In this document: piece by piece, positions 52,256-60,395 of the stretch
Layout: every line of letters begins with the position of its first letter
Numbering within the stretch: position 1 is the first letter of the stretch
Assembly (NCBI GenBank): GCA_963658695.1
Contig: CAVKRN010000003.1
Coordinates: 1-64,000, forward strand
Reading direction: 5' to 3'
Source: CAG-791 sp963658695
GTDB lineage: Bacteria; Bacillota; Clostridia; Lachnospirales; Lachnospiraceae
Length of the DNA: 64,000 nucleotides
Translations under genes and position numbers: made by a program
Notes under the pieces: generated by a model
Databases searched by the model: none
Told to the model about the DNA's origin: nothing
Seen by the model: only the letters and a program-made list of their open reading frames with translations

Positions 52256-53944
52256 TTAAAGGGCCAGGACTTGTTCCAGAGCCTTTGCAAGGCCGTCGTG
52301 ATCATTATCGAATTCGGTGATGAGATCGGCGGCCTTTTCCATTTCCGGATTGGAGGCTAGGCCGTTGCACATACCGATGCCGATGCCGGCGGCTTTCAGC
52401 ATGGGATTGTCATTCTGGGCATCACCGGCGGCAATGGAGTTTGCAATATCGATGCCAAGATGCCGGCAGAGCCAGTTCAGCGAGTAGGCTTTTGTGGCGC
52501 GGATGGGATCGATCTCCAGATACCAGGGATTGGACATCACTGTATGCAGAACGTCTCCGAAGCGCTCCTCCAGCACCGCTGCGAAGGGCTCCAGCGCATG
52601 ATCGGTCTCATTCTCCAGATGAATGGCCAGGCATTTGCAGGGCTCACAGGAAAGCGCTGATGCCGGATCCGCCTCGATGCGTACCGGCAGCTTCACACGG
52701 CTGGTATAGAAATCGGTTTCTTTGCTGCGGCCGGATACAACAATTTCATCGGTGTCGTAGGTGTGGCAATAGAGGCCATACTCTTTGGCAAGAGACAAAA
52801 CCGCCTTTACAACCGGGATGGGAAGGGTTTCCCGGAAGAAAGTGGTTCCTTCCTCACAGGAATAGAGCTCAGCGCCGTTGTAGGCAGAGAGAAACTGGTT
52901 CGGGTAGTGCAGATTAAGCCGTTTGGCAAGGGTCTTCACATCACACATGGCCCGTCCGGAGGAGAGGACGAAGATATTCCCTGCGGCGGCAAAACGGTCC
53001 AGCACGTCTTTGGTGGCCGGAGAGATGATTTTTTGCTCTGTGGCAAGGGTCCCGTCAAAATCACAGAAGAGAATGCGGGTATCCTTATTCACGTGAAAGC
53101 GGGCGTGCTTCATCTGCGTGAGGCAAGCGGCGGGGACACAAAGATGTCCGTAGCCGGTACCCATTTCCAGCCCCGGCTTGTTGGCACCGTGAAAGTCCGA
53201 ACCGCCGGACAAAAGAAGATCATAGCGAGCAGCAAGCGTGCGGATGTGCTCCGTCATCTCGGGGGTGTGACGGCAGTAGTAGGCCTCGATCCCAAGAAGT
53301 CCCTCTGTCTTTAGCTCACAAATCAGTGTCTCCAGGCCCTCATCTCCCAGATTATACTGATAAGGGTGTGCCAGAATCGGGATTCCGTGGAAGCGGCGCA
53401 GGAAGGAAACGGCCTTCTGCGGCGTGATCTGCTCCCTGGGCAAAAAGAAGGGACAGTCATCGCCGATGTACTTGTCAAAGGCCTCGCTGATTTTGGATAT
53501 GACACCCTTTTTCAGGAGAAAGCGGGCCATGTTCGCCCGTGTGATGACGGAGCCGGGATTGTCCGCGACAAGCTCATCATAGGGGATGGGGATGCCTGCC
53601 GCGCACATCATGTCGCACATTCTGCGGTTGCGGGTGTTCCTCGCATCGGAGAATTCTTTCAGCGCTTCGGCAAAATCCGGATCCGTAACGTCCATAAAAA
53701 GACCAACGATGTGGACGTCCTTATCCTGATATTTGGTGGAAAGCTCAATGCCGGGAATGACTTCTACATCGGTTCCTTCGGCAGCTTTTTGTGCCGCCGC
53801 GATGCCGGCAACGGTATCGTGATCGGTCAGTGCGAAGGCGGAAAGGCCCTTGCTGGCGGCAAGAGAAACCAGCTGTTCCGGTGAGAAAGTGCCGTCGGAG
53901 CAGGTGGAATGGGTGTGCAGATCAACTGGTTTTATGGAAAGCAT
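52256..53944 (-). CDS. PHP phosphoesterase fused to a Cof-type HAD phosphatase
   Basis: A 562-residue two-domain protein. Residues 1-280: PHP fold (DLHTHSTCSDGTFSPEQ, ALTDHDTVAG, GIELSTKYQDKDVHI, HPYQYNL, GGSDFHG), close to 3',5'-nucleoside bisphosphate phosphatases/YciV. Residues 285-562: Cof-type HAD (ILFCDFDGTLATEQ, VLSSGRAMCDV, AGDAQNDNPML). Both sets of catalytic residues seem present. The fusion suggests two consecutive dephosphorylations, but substrates are unknown. GAGGT precedes the ATG. Confidence 0.85.
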   Translation of the reverse strand: MLSIKPVDLHTHSTCSDGTFSPEQLVSLAASKGLSAFALTDHDTVAGIAAAQKAAEGTDVEVIPGIELSTKYQDKDVHIVGLFMDVTDPDFAEALKEFSDARNTRNRRMCDMMCAAGIPIPYDELVADNPGSVITRANMARFLLKKGVISKISEAFDKYIGDDCPFFLPREQITPQKAVSFLRRFHGIPILAHPYQYNLGDEGLETLICELKTEGLLGIEAYYCRHTPEMTEHIRTLAARYDLLLSGGSDFHGANKPGLEMGTGYGHLCVPAACLTQMKHARFHVNKDTRILFCDFDGTLATEQKIISPATKDVLDRFAAAGNIFVLSSGRAMCDVKTLAKRLNLHYPNQFLSAYNGAELYSCEEGTTFFRETLPIPVVKAVLSLAKEYGLYCHTYDTDEIVVSGRSKETDFYTSRVKLPVRIEADPASALSCEPCKCLAIHLENETDHALEPFAAVLEERFGDVLHTVMSNPWYLEIDPIRATKAYSLNWLCRHLGIDIANSIAAGDAQNDNPMLKAAGIGIGMCNGLASNPEMEKAADLITEFDNDHDGLAKALEQVLAL

Positions 53945-54056
53945 GGGGATACCTCGTGTGAGCCGTAAACGGAAACTGCTGAACAGATATCAGTGTATTG
54001 GATTTACCGCAGAATTCAACCGCTGATTTTCGATTTCCTGACGATAAGCCCCGGCT

Positions 54057-54110
54057 GATTGCAGTTCACTTCCCCATCAGTATTCATAGTTGCTGGACGT
54101 CTGTATGAAA
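54057..54110 (+). repeat. Diverged family A repeat
   Basis: ATTGCAGTTCACTTCC at one end and GTTGCTGGACGTCTGTATGA at the other. In the gap between the PHP-HAD gene and the dehydrogenase gene. Confidence 0.5.
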
Positions 54111-54149
54111 TGAGGAGATGTGATTACAAATAACATTTCATTTCAAGGA

Positions 54150-54188
54150 TTGTTAGAATGATTTGGGAATGATACCATGTTCATGGTA
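54150..54188 (+). promoter_or_regulatory. Promoter and palindromic operator of the HTH-dehydrogenase gene
   Basis: TTGTTA (54150-54155), 17 bases, TACCAT (54173-54178). The -10 box is inside a perfect palindrome TACCATG-TT-CATGGTA (54173-54188). The fused HTH domain of the next gene is an obvious candidate ligand. Another inverted pair, GAAATG and CATTTC, lies just upstream (about 54109-54140). Confidence 0.6.
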
Positions 54189-54237
54189 ATGGCTGAATAT
54201 GCATGTTATTAAACGTAACACTAATAAGAGAGGGACT

Positions 54238-55755
54238 ATGAAACAGTTTCATCAGGAAGCATTGGCACGTCTTGTGGCGCAGAGGCGCAAGGAGAAGGGG
54301 ATCACGCAAAAGGACCTGGCGGAGAAGACCGGTATTCACCGGACGATGCTGAGCCACATTGAAATGGGAGAATATATGCCGTCCATTCCGCAGCTGCAGA
54401 CGCTGGGGGAGGTATTGGGATTTGAGTTGGAGGATGTCTTTCTGGAAGCGTCCGGAGAGAAAAGCATTTCCCAGAGGCAGGCGGAGGAGACCATTGCCAA
54501 AAGACGTCAGGAGGGAAATCCGATCCGGATCGCCGTAGCAGGCACGGGATACGTTGGTTTGTCCCTGGCAACGCTCCTGGCGCAGCACAATCCGGTGACG
54601 GCGGTGGATATTCTGCCGGAGAAGGTGGACAAGATTAATCGCCGTATTTCGCCGATCCAGGACGAATACATCGAGAAATTCTTCCGGGAAGAGGAGTTGA
54701 GTCTTACTGCCACTACGGATGCCAAGGAGGCGTACCGCACGGCAGACTTTGTCATCATATCCACACCGACCAACTACGATTCCAAAAAGAATTACTTTGA
54801 CACTTCGGCGGTGGAGGCGGTGATTGAGCTGGTCCTGTCGGTGAACCCGGATGCAGTCATGATTATTAAGTCCACCATCCCGGTCGGGTATACAAGAGCT
54901 GCCCGGGAGCGGTATCATACCGACCGCATTTTATTTTCGCCGGAGTTTCTGCGGGAGTCGAAGGCTCTTTATGACAATCTGTATCCGTCGCGCATCATCG
55001 TCGGACTGGATGCGGAGGATGCGCAGCAGAAGGAAGCGGCGGAGCTCTTCGCGGCACTTCTGCGGGAAGGCGCTTATAAGGAAAATATCGATACGCTTCT
55101 GATGGGGCTTACCGAAGCGGAGGCAGTAAAGCTCTTTGCAAATACGTATCTGGCGCTTCGCGTGTCGTATTTTAACGAGCTGGATACCTATGCGGAGACA
55201 AAGGGACTGAATACGCGTGACATCATCGATGGCGTATGCCTGGATCCCCGGATCGGGACGCATTACAACAATCCATCCTTTGGGTACGGCGGTTATTGCC
55301 TGCCGAAGGACACCAAGCAGCTTCTGGCCAACTACGCAGATGTACCGGAGAATCTGATCGAGGCGATTGTGGAGTCCAACCGGACGCGGAAGGACTTTAT
55401 TGCGGACCGCGTTCTGGACATTGCAGGTGCCTATGGAAATTCGGCACAGTATGACAAAGACCGGGAGCATGAAGTGGTTGTGGGTGTGTACCGGCTGACG
55501 ATGAAGGCCAATTCCGATAATTTCCGCCAGAGCTCCATTCAGGGCGTTATGAAGAGAATTAAGGCCAAGGGTGCGAAGGTGGTTATCTACGAGCCGACAC
55601 TGGAGGACGGAACCACATTTTTCGGAAGTCTTGTGGTGAACGATCTGGCAAAATTCAAGGAGATGTCGCACGCCATTATTGCAAACCGCTACAGCAGTGT
55701 GCTGGATGACGTGAAGGAAAAGGTATATACAAGGGACCTGTTTCATATTGATTAG
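54238..55755 (+). CDS. XRE HTH domain fused to UDP-glucose/GDP-mannose dehydrogenase
   Basis: A 505-residue fusion. Residues 1-65 are an XRE helix-turn-helix (RRKEKGITQKDLAEKTGIHR, TMLSHIEMGEYMPSIPQL). From about residue 95 comes a complete nucleotide-sugar dehydrogenase: IAVAGTGYVGLSLATLLAQ (NAD site), STPTNYDSKKNYFDTS, and catalytic Cys in FGYGGYCLPKDTKQL. Full enzyme length is present, so it likely oxidises UDP-glucose to UDP-glucuronate. GAGAGGGACT precedes ATG 54238. An epimerase gene follows. A direct gene-control role for the HTH is inference, supported by the promoter palindrome. Confidence 0.88.
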   Translation: MKQFHQEALARLVAQRRKEKGITQKDLAEKTGIHRTMLSHIEMGEYMPSIPQLQTLGEVLGFELEDVFLEASGEKSISQRQAEETIAKRRQEGNPIRIAVAGTGYVGLSLATLLAQHNPVTAVDILPEKVDKINRRISPIQDEYIEKFFREEELSLTATTDAKEAYRTADFVIISTPTNYDSKKNYFDTSAVEAVIELVLSVNPDAVMIIKSTIPVGYTRAARERYHTDRILFSPEFLRESKALYDNLYPSRIIVGLDAEDAQQKEAAELFAALLREGAYKENIDTLLMGLTEAEAVKLFANTYLALRVSYFNELDTYAETKGLNTRDIIDGVCLDPRIGTHYNNPSFGYGGYCLPKDTKQLLANYADVPENLIEAIVESNRTRKDFIADRVLDIAGAYGNSAQYDKDREHEVVVGVYRLTMKANSDNFRQSSIQGVMKRIKAKGAKVVIYEPTLEDGTTFFGSLVVNDLAKFKEMSHAIIANRYSSVLDDVKEKVYTRDLFHID

Positions 55756-55825
55756 TGCACTCGTTATTGCCTGATGGCAATAACTCCTGCTTGGAGTGTG
55801 CATACTCATTAATAAAGGTGATGAT

Positions 55826-56974
55826 ATGCAGAAAATTGACTTGAAGGGAAAATGCGTTCTGGTGACGGGCGCAGCCGGCTTTATCGGTGCGAATCTGGTG
55901 CTGCGGCTTCTAAAGGACAAAAAGGTCCGCAGAGTTGTTGGCATCGATAATAAAAATGATTACTATGACCCGGCCATTAAGGACTGGCGTCTGCGGCAGA
56001 TCGAAGCGCTGGTCCGGGAACGAGAAGTAAAGAGCACAGATACCGTGGAAGGGAAAATGGCCTCGGGGGAATCGCCGAAGGAGACTTCCCTATGGCGCTT
56101 TGTAGAAGGTGACATCGCGGATGCGGCGCTGGTACAGGAGATTTTCCGGAGCGAGAAGCCGGATATCGTGGTGAATCTGGCGGCGCAGGCCGGTGTTCGC
56201 TATTCGATCACCAATCCGGATGCGTACATTCAATCGAATCTGATCGGCTTTTATAACATTCTGGAAGCCTGCCGCCATTCGTATGACGCAGAAGACGGTG
56301 CAGGCGGCGTGCAGCATCTGGTGTATGCGTCCTCGTCTTCGGTGTACGGAACTAACCGGAAGGTGCCGTTCTCCACTGAGGACAAGGTGGATGATCCCGT
56401 TTCGTTGTATGCGGCTACGAAAAAGTCCAACGAGCTAATGGCCCATGCCTATGCCAAGCTGTACAATATTCCGTCTACCGGACTGCGGTTCTTTACCGTG
56501 TATGGGCCGGCCGGGCGGCCGGATATGGCATATTTTGGCTTTACCAATAAGCTCCGGGAGGGGAAGAAGATCCAGATCTTTAACTACGGCAATTGCAGCC
56601 GGGATTTTACCTATGTGGATGACATCGTAGAAGGTGTTGTGCGTGTTATGGGCGGAGCGCCGGAGCGCAAAGATGGAGAAGACGGCCTGCCGCTTCCGCC
56701 GTATGCCGTATATAACATCGGCGGCGGCCGGCCGGTGAGCCTTCTGGATTTCGTGACGATTCTGCAGGAGGAGCTGGTGCGGGCCGGGGTCCTTCCTTCG
56801 GACTATGACTTTGAGGCGCATAAGGAACTGGTGGCGATGCAGCCGGGCGATGTGCCGGTCACGTATGCGGATACGACAGCGCTGGAGAGGGACTACGGCT
56901 ATCGGCCGGGGATTGACCTGCGGACCGGGCTTTCGAAATTTGCCAAGTGGTACCGGGAATTCTATATAGAATGA
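55826..56974 (+). CDS. NAD-dependent epimerase, UDP-glucuronate 4-epimerase type
   Basis: A 382-residue SDR-type epimerase. NAD motif VTGAAGFIGANLVL; active-site YASSSSVYGTNRKVPFS and Tyr-x-x-x-Lys in LYAATKKSNE; PDMAYFGFTNKL fits UDP-glucuronate epimerases. With the upstream dehydrogenase it would make UDP-galacturonate for surface polysaccharide. AAAGGTGATG precedes ATG 55826. Confidence 0.9.
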   Translation: MQKIDLKGKCVLVTGAAGFIGANLVLRLLKDKKVRRVVGIDNKNDYYDPAIKDWRLRQIEALVREREVKSTDTVEGKMASGESPKETSLWRFVEGDIADAALVQEIFRSEKPDIVVNLAAQAGVRYSITNPDAYIQSNLIGFYNILEACRHSYDAEDGAGGVQHLVYASSSSVYGTNRKVPFSTEDKVDDPVSLYAATKKSNELMAHAYAKLYNIPSTGLRFFTVYGPAGRPDMAYFGFTNKLREGKKIQIFNYGNCSRDFTYVDDIVEGVVRVMGGAPERKDGEDGLPLPPYAVYNIGGGRPVSLLDFVTILQEELVRAGVLPSDYDFEAHKELVAMQPGDVPVTYADTTALERDYGYRPGIDLRTGLSKFAKWYREFYIE

Positions 56975-57054
56975 TTACGGTACAGACGCCACCTTATTGC
57001 TTGTCCGAGTGAACAGTAACGTATAATGATTACCGTTCACCCGCCGCTGATCAT
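56972..57054. repeat. Family A repeat and a second partial copy
   Basis: 56972-57020 carries ACGGTACAGACGCCACC and GAGTGAACAGTAAC (minus-strand orientation). 57021-57054 adds GATTACCGTTCACCCGCCGC in the other orientation. The two halves lie head to head between the epimerase and YczE-like genes. Confidence 0.65.
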
Positions 57055-57080
57055 ACAAAGGAAAGGAAGCAGATGGGAAA

Positions 57081-57734
57081 ATGAGTGATAAAAAGGCTAC
57101 AATATGGCGCGTTGGACTGTATTTATTCGGGATGGTGGTGTTGGCACTGGGGCTGACATTGAATACGGAAGCGGGACTTGGATCTTCGGCCATTATTTCT
57201 GTCCCTTATACCATCAGCAGGGGGACCGGTATCAGTCTGGCAAATCTGACGCTTGTTTTGTACTGCCTTTTTGTGGCGGCGCAGTTCGTAATAAAGGGGA
57301 AAAACAGGAAGCTGACAGATGCATTGCAGATCGTTCTGAGCATTGTGTTTACCAGATTTATGGCACTGTTTAAGGTGGCACTGGGATATCAGAGCGGGAA
57401 TTTTGGCATGGATCTGGCAACGCTGATCGCCGGATTGGTTCTGACCGGAATTGGAGCGGCGCTTACGGTGGATATGCAGCTGGTTCCCAATCCCGGAGAC
57501 GGCATTGTCAGCTGCATTGCAGATCGTGCCGGTAAGGAGCTGGGATTTACTAAAAACTGCGTGGATTTATGTTCGGTTGGAATTTCATTTCTTCTTGGTT
57601 GTTTTTTTGGATCGCCGCTTCTGGGAATCGGGCTTGGAACGATTCTGTCAATGATCGGAGTGGGGAGAGTCATTGCGGTTTTCAATCATTTTGCCAAAGA
57701 GCCGCTGCAAAGGCTGGCCGGGCTTGAAAGATAA
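57081..57734 (+). CDS. YczE/YyaS/YitT family membrane protein
   Basis: A 217-residue membrane protein with about five hydrophobic segments. Family features: FGMVVLALGLTLNTEAGLGSS at the start, VDMQLVPNPGDGIVSCIADR in the middle and GIGLGTILSMIGVGRVI near the end. Function is not established; some members link to sulfur or thiamine-related transport, and here a TPP riboswitch follows, but on a separate downstream transcript. Start 57081 has AAGGAAGCAG upstream. Confidence 0.83.
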   Translation: MSDKKATIWRVGLYLFGMVVLALGLTLNTEAGLGSSAIISVPYTISRGTGISLANLTLVLYCLFVAAQFVIKGKNRKLTDALQIVLSIVFTRFMALFKVALGYQSGNFGMDLATLIAGLVLTGIGAALTVDMQLVPNPGDGIVSCIADRAGKELGFTKNCVDLCSVGISFLLGCFFGSPLLGIGLGTILSMIGVGRVIAVFNHFAKEPLQRLAGLER

Positions 57735-57741
57735 AAACCGA

Positions 57742-57770
57742 TTGCTATTTGTAGAAAACAGGTCTACACT
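57742..57770 (+). promoter_or_regulatory. Promoter of the thiamine locus
   Basis: TTGCTA (57742-57747), 17 bases, TACACT (57765-57770), placed so that transcription starts just before the TPP aptamer. Confidence 0.6.
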
Positions 57771-57784
57771 ACACAAGAATAAAA

Positions 57785-57869
57785 AAGGGGAGCTTGCCGT
57801 AAGCAGGCTGAGAACAGAATGTTTGGTCTGGACCCGTAACCTGATTTGGATAATGCCAACGTAGGGATA
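57785..57869 (+). promoter_or_regulatory. TPP riboswitch (THI element)
   Basis: Contains the two conserved THI-box signatures: GCAGGCTGAGAAC (57804-57815 region) and ACCTGATTTGGATAATGCCA followed by ACGTAGGGA (57839-57867). These are the pyrimidine- and pyrophosphate-sensing helices of the TPP aptamer. A terminator lies 36 bases downstream, so TPP should stop transcription before the thi genes. Confidence 0.95.
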
Positions 57870-57904
57870 TGACGAGTACATGCTTTTTGCGTGTGTGAAA
57901 GTAG

Positions 57905-57937
57905 CGGATATGTCCTTGGGGGCATATCCGTTTTTTT
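57905..57937 (+). terminator. Riboswitch expression-platform terminator
   Basis: CGGATATGTCC and GGGCATATCCG pair, followed by seven T (57931-57937). Spacing after the aptamer fits transcription attenuation by TPP. Confidence 0.88.
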
Positions 57938-57953
57938 GCAATATCAGGTTGAT

Positions 57954-58000
57954 TTGTAACAGTTCACTCGCCGCCTTGTCGATGGCGTCTGTACAGTAAC
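57954..58000 (+). repeat. Family A intergenic repeat (well-preserved)
   Basis: Begins TTGTAACAGTTCACTCGCC and ends GGCGTCTGTACAGTAAC. Lies between the riboswitch terminator and the left 166-bp repeat, inside the thi leader. Confidence 0.75.
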
Positions 58001-58014
58001 GATGATTTCATTCA

Positions 58015-58180
58015 CTAGTACATCGTTTGCAAAATAACTGGCCTAATAACGCAGAACTTTTTTCTGAGGGTGCGTGTCAAAAAACGTAGGCGTAGCGGGC
58101 TACGCTGAGGATTTTTGACACGTGCAATCAGGAAAAAGGGCCAGTTAGTTAGGCTAGTTATTTAAAAATCGATGTACTAG
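58015..58180 (+). repeat. 166-bp MITE-like element, left inverted copy
   Basis: Starts CTAGTACATCG and ends CGATGTACTAG (terminal inverted repeats). Inside are GTGTCAAAAA/TTTTTGACAC and GCGTAGC/GCTACGC, so the whole unit is a potential long hairpin with no coding capacity. It is identical by eye, in reverse complement, to 60396-60561. It interposes between the TPP riboswitch and thiM, leaving 33 bases to the thiM start. Confidence 0.9.
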
Positions 58181-58213
58181 ACGCGAAATGTCTGCGTCAA
58201 AGAAAGGAGCGCT

Positions 58214-59035
58214 ATGTTTGGTAAATATGTAAGCAACGTAAGAAAGCAGGTACCGCTGGTACACAACATCACGAATTATGTGACCGTCAATGATGTGGCA
58301 AATGTGCTGCTGGCCTGTGGCGGCAGCCCGATCATGTCCGATGAACCAAAAGATGTGGAGGACATCACTACCATATGCGGAGGCCTGAACATCAATATCG
58401 GCACACTGAATGAGAGAAGTATTGAAGGCATGTTCCTTGCCGGCAGACGGGCCAAAGAACTGGGACATCCGATCTTGCTGGATCCGGTAGGAGCCGGTGC
58501 ATCAAAACTTCGAACGCAGACGGCTTTGAAACTGATGAATGAATTGCATCCGACGGTGATTCGCGGGAACATCTCGGAGATTAAGACGCTTGCATTCGGG
58601 AGCGGAACTACGAAAGGTGTGGATGCAGATGTGGCGGATGCCGTTACAGAAGAAAATCTGGAGAGTTCGGTGGCATTTGTAAAGGATTTTGCATCGAAAA
58701 GCGGATCCATCATTGCAATCACCGGAGCCATTGATCTGGTCAGCGACGGTGAGATCTGTTATGTGATTCGTAACGGAAGACCGGAGATGGGAAAGATCAC
58801 CGGAACCGGATGTCAGCTGTCTGGGATGATGACCGCTTATATTACAGCCAATTCGGATCAGAAACTGGAGGCAGCCGTGGCAGCAGTCTGCGCAATGGGA
58901 CTGGCAGGCGAGATCGGCTGGAGTCATATGCAGGAAGGAGAGGGAAATTCCACCTACCGCAATCGTATTATTGATGCAATTTATCAGATGGATGAGGCAA
59001 TTCTGGATGAGGGGGAAAACATTGAACGTCGATAA
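58214..59035 (+). CDS. thiM: Hydroxyethylthiazole kinase
   Basis: A 273-residue kinase of thiamine salvage. Motifs: LVHNITNYVTVNDVANVLLA, LLDPVGAGASKLRT and catalytic Cys in ITGTGCQLSGMM. It phosphorylates the thiazole moiety for ThiE. AAAGGAGCGCT precedes the ATG. First gene of the segment enclosed by the 166-bp inverted repeats; the 3' end overlaps thiE. Confidence 0.96.
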   Translation: MFGKYVSNVRKQVPLVHNITNYVTVNDVANVLLACGGSPIMSDEPKDVEDITTICGGLNINIGTLNERSIEGMFLAGRRAKELGHPILLDPVGAGASKLRTQTALKLMNELHPTVIRGNISEIKTLAFGSGTTKGVDADVADAVTEENLESSVAFVKDFASKSGSIIAITGAIDLVSDGEICYVIRNGRPEMGKITGTGCQLSGMMTAYITANSDQKLEAAVAAVCAMGLAGEIGWSHMQEGEGNSTYRNRIIDAIYQMDEAILDEGENIERR

Positions 59036-59663
59036 AAAGGATCTGCTGTTGTATGCGGTGACAGACCGCCACTGGCTAAATGGCCGCACGCTGTATTCCG
59101 TTGTAAAAGAAAGCTTGGACGGAGGCGTAACGTTTCTGCAGCTACGGGAAAAGGAACTGGATGAAGCACATTTTCTGGAAGAGGCAAAAGAACTGCAGCA
59201 GCTTTGCCGGGAATACCGGGTCCCGTTTGTTGTAAATGATAATGTGGATATTGCGGCTGCCATGAATGCGGACGGTGTCCATGTGGGACAAAGTGATATG
59301 GAGGCAGGAGATGTCCGCACCAAGCTGGGGCCGGATAAGATTATCGGTGTCTCCGCGCAAACCGTGGAACAGGCCGTTCTGGCAGAAAAGCACGGGGCAG
59401 ATTATCTGGGCGTGGGGGCAGTATTTCTCACCGGATCAAAGGACGATGCAGAGGATGTATCCTACGATACCTTGAAGGCGATCTGTGAAGCTGTCTCGAT
59501 TCCGGTTATCGCCATCGGCGGGATTACACAGGAAAATGTGCAAGAACTGTCCGGTAGCGGAATCTGCGGAATCGCGGTAATCAGCGCAATTTATGCACAG
59601 AAGGATATTCAAAAGGCCTCCGAGAACCTGAAAAAGGCGACACGGAAGATGGTGGAGGCATGA
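59022..59663 (+). CDS. thiE: Thiamine-phosphate synthase
   Basis: A 213-residue TIM-barrel enzyme joining the pyrimidine and thiazole phosphates. Motifs: YAVTDRHWL, FLQLREKELD, VVNDNVDIAAAMNADGVHVG, GVSAQTVEQA and AIGGIT. The TTG at 59022 has GAGGGGG about six bases upstream and gives the usual family length; ATG 59007 is an in-frame alternative. Overlaps thiM by 14 bases and the HAD gene by four. Confidence 0.95.
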   Translation: MNVDKKDLLLYAVTDRHWLNGRTLYSVVKESLDGGVTFLQLREKELDEAHFLEEAKELQQLCREYRVPFVVNDNVDIAAAMNADGVHVGQSDMEAGDVRTKLGPDKIIGVSAQTVEQAVLAEKHGADYLGVGAVFLTGSKDDAEDVSYDTLKAICEAVSIPVIAIGGITQENVQELSGSGICGIAVISAIYAQKDIQKASENLKKATRKMVEA

Positions 59664-60322
59664 TCCGGGGGGCAATTTTCGACCTGGATGGTGTTCTTCT
59701 GGATTCGATGGGCATCTGGAAGGATCTGGGAGCCAGATATCTGATCAAGCAGGGGATACGGCCGGAGCCGGAACTGGGAGAGGTGCTGTTTTCTATGAGC
59801 ATGGAACAGGGCGCTGCATATATAAAAGCGCAGTACCACCTGCACCAGGCTCCGGAAGAAATTCTGAATGGGATTCAGGATATGCTGCGGGACTTTTATT
59901 TTTACGAAGTAAAAGCCAAGGAAGGAGCAAAGGAGCTGCTGACCTTTTTGCAGGAGCAGGGGATCGTAATGACAGCGGCCACATCCAGCCCGAGGGAACA
60001 TGTGACAAGGGCTCTGAAACGAAACGGACTGCTTCCGTTTCTGGAGCGAATTGACACGACCGGTGAGGTGGGAGAAAGCAAGCATTCGCCGTTGATTTAC
60101 CGGATGGCAGCAGAGTTTCTGGGAACTGCTCCGGAGGAGACACTGGTATTTGAGGATTCTTTGTATGCGCTCCGGACGGCCAAAAAGGCGGGATTTCGGG
60201 TTGTTGGCGTCTATGATGCCGAGGGAGAGACGAATCAGGCCGGAATGGAAGAAAACGGTGAAGTGTATTTGAAGAACCTAAGAGAGTTTATAACGCACGG
60301 TAACGTGAATTATCTTCAGTAA
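59660..60322 (+). CDS. HAD-superfamily phosphatase in the thi operon
   Basis: A 220-residue subfamily IA HAD enzyme. Motif I AIFDLDGVLLDS, motif II AATSSPRE, motif III and IV near GESKHSPLIY and FEDSLYALRTA; the helical cap is after motif I. Start overlaps thiE (ATGA). In a thiamine salvage operon, a phosphatase for thiamine phosphate or pyrimidine/thiazole phosphates is the natural guess, but other sugar phosphates are possible. Last gene before the right 166-bp repeat. Confidence 0.88.
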   Translation: MIRGAIFDLDGVLLDSMGIWKDLGARYLIKQGIRPEPELGEVLFSMSMEQGAAYIKAQYHLHQAPEEILNGIQDMLRDFYFYEVKAKEGAKELLTFLQEQGIVMTAATSSPREHVTRALKRNGLLPFLERIDTTGEVGESKHSPLIYRMAAEFLGTAPEETLVFEDSLYALRTAKKAGFRVVGVYDAEGETNQAGMEENGEVYLKNLREFITHGNVNYLQ

Positions 60323-60395
60323 AGAGTGTTTGCTGAAGTGAAGAGGAAGGCGGCAGATTGGGGGTACCATCTTCTGCCGCGATAGAAAACGTATG

